DNA of 9,193 nucleotides, from positions 1 to 9,193 of the forward strand of contig DRPO01000111.1 in the NCBI GenBank assembly GCA_011330835.1, read 5' to 3'. Below are positions 5,320 through 9,193 of the stretch, piece by piece (the stretch's first letter is position 1; the number at the start of each line of letters is the position of its first letter). The notes under the pieces are model-generated. The model did not search any database. It was not told the origin of the DNA and saw only the letters and a program-made list of their open reading frames with translations. The stretch is from Gammaproteobacteria bacterium. Its GTDB lineage: Bacteria > Pseudomonadota > Gammaproteobacteria > UWMA-0217. The position numbers were made by a program, and so were the translations under genes.

Positions 5320-5736
5320 CTAGTCGCCAGAAGCATACAGCGCCTCGATAATGGGGCAATCGTCCATGGAGTACCCCTCCCCCTTGCATTGGGCCACCAT
5401 CTGGTTCAATCCAGCTTTCAGGCGTTCCAGATCATTGATCTTTTGCTGCGCTTCCCGAGCCTTTTGCATCGCCATGGCCTTGATTTCTCCACAATAGTGG
5501 TCGGGCTCATCGATAAATCTCAGTAATTCGCGAATCTGCTCGATGCTGAAACCCAGCTCCCGGCCGCGCCGAATGAAATTGAGACGCTTGACATGGCCCA
5601 GCGCGTAACAGCGATGGCCGCCTTCGGTGCGGGGCGGCTCGGGCATCAACCCCGTTTTTTCGTAGTAATGCACCGTTTCCACCTTGCACCCGGCCTGGCG
5701 GGCAAGCTGGCCGATTGAAAAACCGCGATCGCTCAT
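5320..5736 (-). CDS. merR: MerR-family metal-responsive regulator, mercury-type cysteines
   Basis: The 138-residue protein has an N-terminal winged helix-turn-helix (FSIGQLARQAGCKVETVHYY, 6-25), the RTEGGHRCY wing (36-44) and the long dimerisation helix (about 80-115). The metal site is visible: C82 (HYC), C117 (AQC) and C127 (DDCPII). C82 and C117 have the same numbers as in Tn501 MerR, and the third is one residue later than C126. This triad binds Hg(II) in MerR; a CadR/PbrR/ZntR-like specificity cannot be fully excluded because the last loop is longer. In this family the protein represses, then activates by untwisting a 19-bp-spaced promoter. Such a promoter lies directly upstream, between this gene and the divergent merT. 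The ATG at 5736 starts the HTH region; the frame is open further but runs into the operator. Confidence 0.9.
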   Translation of the reverse strand: MSDRGFSIGQLARQAGCKVETVHYYEKTGLMPEPPRTEGGHRCYALGHVKRLNFIRRGRELGFSIEQIRELLRFIDEPDHYCGEIKAMAMQKAREAQQKINDLERLKAGLNQMVAQCKGEGYSMDDCPIIEALYASGD

Positions 5737-5749
5737 CGAAAAAAAAACC

Positions 5750-5780
5750 TTGAACCTGTAGTTACTATAGGTTCTATACT
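5750..5780 (+). promoter_or_regulatory. MerR-controlled promoter and operator of the mer-like operon
   Basis: The -35 TTGAAC (5750-5755) and -10 TATACT (5775-5780) are separated by 19 bp, the over-long spacer that MerR-type activators compensate for. The spacer carries a dyad of 10-3-10 bases: GAACCTGTAG (5752-5761), TTA, CTATAGGTTC (5765-5774), with nine of ten positions symmetric. Transcription would start near 5787, about 30 bases before the merT start codon. Confidence 0.9.
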
Positions 5781-5792
5781 GGGAGCTATCAA
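5764..5792 (-). promoter_or_regulatory. merR promoter overlapping the operator
   Basis: On the minus strand, -35 TTGATA (5792-5787) and -10 TATAGT (5769-5764) each match consensus at five of six positions with an ideal 17-bp spacer. The -10 box lies inside the operator dyad, so bound MerR should block its own transcription. The merR leader would be about 20 bases. Confidence 0.75.
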
Positions 5793-5817
5793 GGTAAACG
5801 GGAATCGGGAGGCCGTC

Positions 5818-6210
5818 GTGACGACCAAGGGGCGAGATCAATCGTGGCTCGGGTGGGCGACTCTTTTCGCGACCAGCAGCACCCTCTTGTGTTGCGCATT
5901 ACCCATATTGCTGGTTTCTCTCGGCTTCGGAGCGGCGGCGGCAACATTGAACTACAACATCCCCGCACTGGTTTTTCTGGCGGAACACAAGGCGTGGACG
6001 CTCAGTCTGTCCGCCTTGCTGCTGCTCACGCTGGCCTGGATGATCTGGCGACCCAACCAAAGCTGCCCGACCGATCCCGATCTGGCGAAAATCTGCGCGA
6101 GTTCGAAGTGCTGGAACAAACGGATTTTCTGGTTGAGCATCGCGATCTGGTGTGCTGGTTTTTTCGCCAGTACGCTGTTGCTGCCGTTGCGCGACCTGTT
6201 GGGGCTATAA
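5818..6210 (+). CDS. merT: MerT-like mercuric ion transport protein
   Basis: The 130-residue inner-membrane protein has three predicted helices: about 12-40, 48-76 and 103-125. The first contains vicinal C25-C26 with P29 (STLLCCALP), the MerT metal relay pair. The loop before the last helix has C83, C93 and C98 followed by KRIFWLSIAIWC, which corresponds to the cysteine loop and 'FW' helix of MerT. MerT takes Hg(II) from MerP and moves it into the cytoplasm. This protein is slightly longer than Tn501 MerT (116) and divergent between helices 1 and 2. The GTG at 5818 is chosen because GGGAGG lies five bases upstream and the frame begins with a short hydrophilic leader. It is the first gene of the MerR-controlled operon. 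Confidence 0.8.
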   Translation: MTTKGRDQSWLGWATLFATSSTLLCCALPILLVSLGFGAAAATLNYNIPALVFLAEHKAWTLSLSALLLLTLAWMIWRPNQSCPTDPDLAKICASSKCWNKRIFWLSIAIWCAGFFASTLLLPLRDLLGL

Positions 6211-6242
6211 CGCCGCATTTTCTGATCCAACGAGGTGAAAAC

Positions 6243-6557
6243 ATGATGAAAACGAATCTCGCAACACGAACGTTGCTTGGCCTGATTCTGACCCTGTCGA
6301 CACTGCCCGCTTTCGCCCGCACGGTGGAAGTCGATGTCTATGGCATGACTTGTCCATTCTGCGTGGACAGCCTTCAGCGCAAATTTGGAAAAATGGACCA
6401 CGTCAACAAGGTCGATGTGAGTCTCAAGCTCAAGAAGGTGCGCCTGGAAACCGATGAAAACGCGCCTGAACTGGAAGTCATCCGCAAGGCGGTTCTGGAT
6501 GCTGGTTTTACACCCACCAAAGTGACGGTGTTAAAGGCTGACAAGCCGGAAAAATAA
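6243..6557 (+). CDS. merP: MerP-like periplasmic heavy-metal-binding protein
   Basis: The 104-residue product has a signal peptide (MMKTNLATRTLLGLILTLST, cleavage expected after AFA at residue 25) and one HMA domain with the metal motif GMTCPFC (C37, C40). The rest of the fold is recognisable: VNKVDVSLKLKKVRLETD (55-71) and AVLDAGFTPTKV (83-94). MerP has GMTCAAC, so the two bases between cysteines differ in kind (Pro-Phe). It would bind thiophilic metal in the periplasm and hand it to MerT. GAGGTG precedes the first of two adjacent ATG codons by five bases; either could be used. It lies 32 bp after merT, clearly co-transcribed. The C-terminal tail KADKPEK is unusually basic for MerP. Confidence 0.85.
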   Translation: MMKTNLATRTLLGLILTLSTLPAFARTVEVDVYGMTCPFCVDSLQRKFGKMDHVNKVDVSLKLKKVRLETDENAPELEVIRKAVLDAGFTPTKVTVLKADKPEK

Positions 6558-6572
6558 CCGGGGAGAAAATCC

Positions 6573-7298
6573 ATGACCAAATACCCCATTATCCTGATCC
6601 CGGCCCTGTTGATTCTGTTGGCGCCCTGCTCGTCCGCCTGGAGCATGGGGTTGCGATCGTTAGTGGCTCTGCCTGTCGAAAAAGCGGGAACCGTGGTTCG
6701 CCTTCAGGTCGAGCGCGCCGGCAACGCCGACAGGGATACGCTTGTCGCCAATGCCGCTTACGGGATTTCGGCCCGACAAACCGTGCTAATGGGCATTCCC
6801 TGGCGGCTCTCCCCGGCGGGCGACAACCGGCTGGGCGATTTCTCCGCGCTTTATCGGCAGATGCTGACGCAGAACGACCATGCCGGAGGAACCGATCGTC
6901 TGGGTCTGCTCGGCGGCGCCGTTGTACCCACCGACAACAATAGGGACTTCGTATTGCAAGGTGGGCTGGTTTACACCCGGTTTGTCAACCGCCATGAGTT
7001 TGACGTCGACGCGCTTTACCAGGCGGGTCTTGGCGATCGTAACGATAGCGGTCGCTATGACCTGTCATGGCAATATCGTCTGACGCCCTCCGAGCGCCCC
7101 CTCTGGGGCATCGCCAGCGAAATCAACAGCGTGCTGGAATGGAATGGGCGCTGGCGGGAAGGCAATGACGCGACCCAGCAGATGACCGCCGGCCTGCAAT
7201 GGGTTCACGCGAGATGGGTGCTCGAAGGCGGCGTGGTGAAAGATCTCAACAATGCAAAGGAAACGCGTTATCTGGTGAGTTCACGGTTTCATTTCTGA
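6573..7298 (+). CDS. Outer-membrane beta-barrel protein of the mer-like operon
   Basis: The 241-residue protein has a signal peptide (about 1-22, LLAPCSSA) and a mature part of alternating polar and hydrophobic strands. It ends in RYLVSSRFHF, with the terminal phenylalanine that the BAM machinery recognises. Repeated strand-turn patterns (FVLQGGLVYTRFVNRHEFDV; YDLSWQYRLTPSERPLWG; MTAGLQWVHARWVLEGGVV) resemble the small 'MetA-pathway of phenol degradation'/transporter barrels, whose substrates are mostly unknown. GGGGAGA lies seven bases before the ATG and only 15 bp separate it from merP, so it belongs to the same metal-induced operon. That suggests passage or sensing of a metal or organometal across the outer membrane, which is inference. 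No merA follows. Confidence 0.75.
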   Translation: MTKYPIILIPALLILLAPCSSAWSMGLRSLVALPVEKAGTVVRLQVERAGNADRDTLVANAAYGISARQTVLMGIPWRLSPAGDNRLGDFSALYRQMLTQNDHAGGTDRLGLLGGAVVPTDNNRDFVLQGGLVYTRFVNRHEFDVDALYQAGLGDRNDSGRYDLSWQYRLTPSERPLWGIASEINSVLEWNGRWREGNDATQQMTAGLQWVHARWVLEGGVVKDLNNAKETRYLVSSRFHF

Positions 7299-7321
7299 CA
7301 CGAAGGCTGAACGTTATTGCG

Positions 7322-7341
7322 GCGGAAACGCGCCGTTTCGC
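7322..7341. terminator. Hairpin in the convergent gap between the barrel gene and moaA
   Basis: GCG, AAACG (7322-7330, one bulged G) pairs with CGTTTCGC (7334-7341) around a three-base loop, giving eight pairs. It sits at the end of the 43-bp gap between two converging genes and touches the moaA stop. There is no T-run on either side, so it is at best a weak bidirectional terminator. Confidence 0.3.
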
Positions 7342-8337
7342 TCACCCACCGGTGGATGACATGAACCGCACGACCTGATCCGGCTTCTCGCGAAATTCAT
7401 GTCTTTCCGGTTTCAACGCCAGGGCTTCGACAATGGCGCTCTTGAGTTCTTCGTCGGAAACGCCCCGACGCAGCAAGGACTTGAGCGGGTAACTGTGATC
7501 CTGCCCGAGACAGAGATAGAGCACGCCATCGACCGACAGCCTGACGCGATTGCAGGTCTCGCAAAAATGCTGGGAAATCGGCGTAATAAAACCGATATGC
7601 AGATCCGAACCTTCGACGCGGAAATAACGGGCCGGCCCGCCGCCCGCCATCACGCTGGGCGTCAGTGAATAGTGGCGATCCAGTCGTTCGCGAACCTCGG
7701 AGAGATCCAGGTATTGTTGCGCGGCGTCCCGTCCGGTATTGCCGACCGGCATGGTTTCGATAAAACGCAGACTAAAGCCTCTCTCGCCGCAATACTCGAC
7801 CATGTCGATGAATTCATCATCGTTGACGCCCTTCATCGCCACCATATTGATCTTGATGGGGGAAAATCCGGTCCGCCGGGCGACTTCGAGGCCCCGCAAT
7901 ACCTGGTCGAGATCCCCGTTGCCGGTAATCTCCCGAAACCGATCCGGCCTGAGGGTATCGAGACTGACGTTGAGGCGCCGGACGCCGGCTTCGTAAAGCT
8001 CGGCGGCGTGCCGGGACAGCAACACCGCATTGGTGCTCAACGAAATATCTTCCGCCCCGGGGAGAGCCGCGATCTTTCCAACCAGACGATGCAGGTCTCG
8101 GCGCGCCAGCGGCTCGCCGCCGGTGAGCCGAATTCGGCGCACGCCCAGTTCGGTGAAAGCCTTGAGGATTCTCTCGATTTCTTCGTAGGAGAGATAATCC
8201 TCGCGGGACTCGAACCCCTTGAAATCCTTGGGAAGGCAGTAGAAACAGCGCAGGTTGCAGCGATCAGTAACCGAAACCCGCACATAGTCGATGCGGCGGT
8301 TGAAGGGATCAATCAGTGATTTTGATTCGCTGGCCAC
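7342..8337 (-). CDS. moaA: GTP 3',8-cyclase MoaA (molybdenum cofactor biosynthesis)
   Basis: The 331-residue radical SAM protein makes (8S)-3',8-cyclo-7,8-dihydro-GTP, the first step of molybdopterin synthesis (with MoaC). The N-terminal SAM cluster motif is C27-NLR-C31-FY-C34, followed by LTGGEP (71-76) and NVSLDTL (123-129). The C-terminal cluster that holds GTP uses C259, C262 and C276 (FCETCNRVRLSVDGVLYLCL). The C-terminus ends in the flexible double glycine (STGG) required for activity. Length is normal. The GTG at 8337 gives the usual N-terminus (SLIDPFNRRIDYVRVSVTDR). No in-frame ATG is near and no Shine-Dalgarno is seen, so it may be leaderless. No other moa or mod genes are in the window. 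Confidence 0.97.
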   Translation of the reverse strand: MASESKSLIDPFNRRIDYVRVSVTDRCNLRCFYCLPKDFKGFESREDYLSYEEIERILKAFTELGVRRIRLTGGEPLARRDLHRLVGKIAALPGAEDISLSTNAVLLSRHAAELYEAGVRRLNVSLDTLRPDRFREITGNGDLDQVLRGLEVARRTGFSPIKINMVAMKGVNDDEFIDMVEYCGERGFSLRFIETMPVGNTGRDAAQQYLDLSEVRERLDRHYSLTPSVMAGGGPARYFRVEGSDLHIGFITPISQHFCETCNRVRLSVDGVLYLCLGQDHSYPLKSLLRRGVSDEELKSAIVEALALKPERHEFREKPDQVVRFMSSTGG

Positions 8338-8345
8338 GTCAACAT

Positions 8346-8351
8346 CTTATA
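8346..8351 (-). promoter_or_regulatory. Possible -10 box of moaA
   Basis: TATAAG on the minus strand (five of six to TATAAT) lies eight bases before the GTG start codon. Transcription from it would begin within a few bases of the start codon. No convincing -35 is visible. Confidence 0.3.
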
Positions 8352-8419
8352 CCCCTTGCGCCCGGGAGTACACCCATTGGAAGGAGATATTCTCTGGCGA
8401 AATCCAGATGCGGCGGCAG

Positions 8420-8437
8420 TCCGGCATCCCTGCCGGA
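8420..8437. other. Perfect 7-bp hairpin with GNRA-type loop between the SCP2-like gene and moaA
   Basis: TCCGGCA (8420-8426) and TGCCGGA (8431-8437) are perfect inverted copies around four bases. In the minus-strand RNA the loop reads GGGA, a GNRA tetraloop. It lies 13 bases after the SCP2-like stop codon. No T-run follows, so it looks like a 3' stabiliser or Rho-independent-like remnant rather than a standard terminator. Confidence 0.4.
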
Positions 8438-8449
8438 TTCGCGAAGACG

Positions 8450-8959
8450 CTACTGACAGGCGCCCTTCTCGCCGCCAATCTGTCCCGTCAGTTTGAGGAA
8501 ACGGTTGAACGGCCCCATCACGCCCATGGCTTCCATTTTCGGGCCAGTGAATTTCAATTTGCCGGTGGTCATGGCGCCCATCGCGCCGCAGCCGAATTTA
8601 CCGGCGCCCATGCAGGTCCAGTGGTCATCGGTCGCGTGCATCAGGTAGTCATACTTTTTGTCGAAGGCCTTTCCGTCAGGCGCGCCGCCGGAAACGCAAC
8701 GGGCCTTGCCGTCCTGGTTGGCGATGACCAGTTGTATCCGGCTGCCTTCGCCGCATCCCTCGCGGTAAATCTGGATGAGCTTGTAGCCCCGCCCGCCGTC
8801 GTGCGCGGCCCAGGCGTCGCCGCCCAGCTTGCTGGTCAACGTGGCGTCGGCGTTCCAGGCGTCGCAGGCCTTTTTCGCCCAATCCGCGTCCATGAAGGCC
8901 GCGTGGGAAGTCAGGGGCGCCGCGATGGCGAGGGAAACCCATAGTGCTTTCTTTGTCAT
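8450..8959 (-). CDS. Exported SCP2-like (sterol carrier fold) protein, cysteine-rich
   Basis: The 169-residue protein has a signal peptide (MTKKALWVSLAIAAPLTSHA, cleaved after residue 20) and so is periplasmic. The C-terminal stretch GAMTTGKLKFTGPKMEAMGV (128-147) followed by MGPFNRFLKLTG matches the SCP2 sterol-binding domain pattern seen in bacterial lipid-binding proteins. It would bind a lipid or other hydrophobic ligand in the periplasm, with the ligand unknown. The mature part has six cysteines (32, 69, 88, 116, 124, 168), compatible with three disulfides. The ATG at 8959 is certain: AGGAGG lies four bases upstream. moaA lies 112 bp downstream on the same strand, and weak co-transcription is possible. 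The SCP2 assignment is moderately sure; the export is well supported. Confidence 0.75.
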   Translation of the reverse strand: MTKKALWVSLAIAAPLTSHAAFMDADWAKKACDAWNADATLTSKLGGDAWAAHDGGRGYKLIQIYREGCGEGSRIQLVIANQDGKARCVSGGAPDGKAFDKKYDYLMHATDDHWTCMGAGKFGCGAMGAMTTGKLKFTGPKMEAMGVMGPFNRFLKLTGQIGGEKGACQ

Positions 8960-8985
8960 TGTTCCTCCTGGTGGATCAGATGGTT

Positions 8986-9015
8986 AGCCGCCTCCATTTT
9001 CGGAGAACGGCGGCT
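8986..9015 (-). other. Leader hairpin upstream of the SCP2-like gene
   Basis: On the minus strand AGCCGCC pairs with GGCGGCT, and an inner TCC pairs with GGA around a six-base loop, with four unpaired bases on one side. It ends 16 bases before the AGGAGG ribosome binding site. It could stabilise the leader or affect translation. No known riboswitch is recognised. Confidence 0.4.
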
Positions 9016-9041
9016 TTGCTTCGATGTACGAAAACCAGCGG

Positions 9042-9071
9042 AGACTAACAAAGAAAAGACCGAAGCCTCAA
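9042..9071 (-). promoter_or_regulatory. Possible promoter of the SCP2-like gene
   Basis: On the minus strand TTGAGG (9071-9066), an 18-bp spacer and an extended -10 TG-T-TAGTCT (9050-9042) are visible. The -10 hexamer matches consensus at only three positions. A start near 9035 would place the hairpin at 8986-9015 within the leader. Confidence 0.25.
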
Positions 9072-9151
9072 GCGGGAAACGTGAACAACTATACCTCTTG
9101 CGATCAAGAATACCTCGTTCAGGGCGTGTAGATTTTCGTCGAGAGCAAGGC

Positions 9152-9191
9152 GTAAAAACGCAGGCATAGTGGCGCTACGTCAAGTTTTTAC
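9152..9191. repeat. Nested inverted repeat at the right edge
   Basis: GTAAAAAC (9152-9159) and GTTTTTAC (9184-9191) are perfect 8-bp inverted copies, with a smaller TAG/CTA dyad between them. The surrounding 9072-9193 holds no gene. The style suggests a dispersed intergenic repeat that continues beyond the window. Confidence 0.45.
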
Positions 9192-9193
9192 AA

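Noticed and set aside
7672..8319. A 215-codon plus-strand frame
   Set aside because: It is antisense to moaA, a certain gene.

Overview
The window is a GC-rich (about 60 % by eye) bacterial chromosomal segment. A sulfur-metabolising or related gammaproteobacterium is my best guess. It rests on the overall gene style, an exported SCP2-like protein, a thiolase-like PP-loop protein of a kind I associate with sulfur bacteria, and a 'VIPAKAGIQ'-type palindromic repeat. No phage genes, transposase genes, rRNA, tRNA or CRISPR array are visible.

Left part (1-2600). The N-terminal end of an exported protein runs off the left edge on the minus strand. It is followed by a palindromic repeat (236-332) and a cytoplasmic YkuE/LpxG-like metallophosphoesterase (425-1378, minus). 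Divergent from that gene is a PP-loop ATPase resembling tRNA 2-thiouridine synthases with a C-terminal NFACT-type RNA-binding domain (1554-2597, plus).

Middle (2600-5320). A 167-bp MITE-like hairpin element (2604-2770) starts six bases after the PP-loop gene. A second, right-truncated direct copy (2767-2876) abuts it and supplies the last codons and stop of a 57-residue membrane peptide gene (2865-3038, minus). That small gene has a strong ribosome binding site and what looks like a class II FNR/CRP-type promoter. Next come a DUF523 (TudS-like) iron-sulfur protein (3164-3721, minus) and a divergent pair of genes: an exported phytase-like esterase (3747-4757) and a TerB-like protein (4754-5221), which overlap by ATGA. 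The divergent DUF523 and esterase start codons are only 25 bp apart.

Mercury-type cluster (5320-7298). A MerR regulator with the three mercury-binding cysteines diverges from an operon of a MerT-like membrane protein, a MerP-like periplasmic metallochaperone and an outer-membrane beta-barrel protein. The shared promoter has a textbook MerR layout: 19-bp spacer, 10-3-10 dyad, and the merR -10 box inside the dyad. No mercuric reductase follows, because a convergent moaA closes the operon. This MerR-MerT-MerP-barrel set without merA is the most unusual gene arrangement here.

Right part (7342-9193). moaA (GTG start, possibly leaderless) and an upstream gene for an exported, cysteine-rich SCP2-like protein both run on the minus strand. 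At the far right edge is a nested inverted repeat cut off by the window end.

The PP-loop thiolase-like protein and the DUF523 protein (a family that includes 2-thiouracil desulfurase) lie within 600 bp of each other. They may be functionally related through sulfur-modified uracil.
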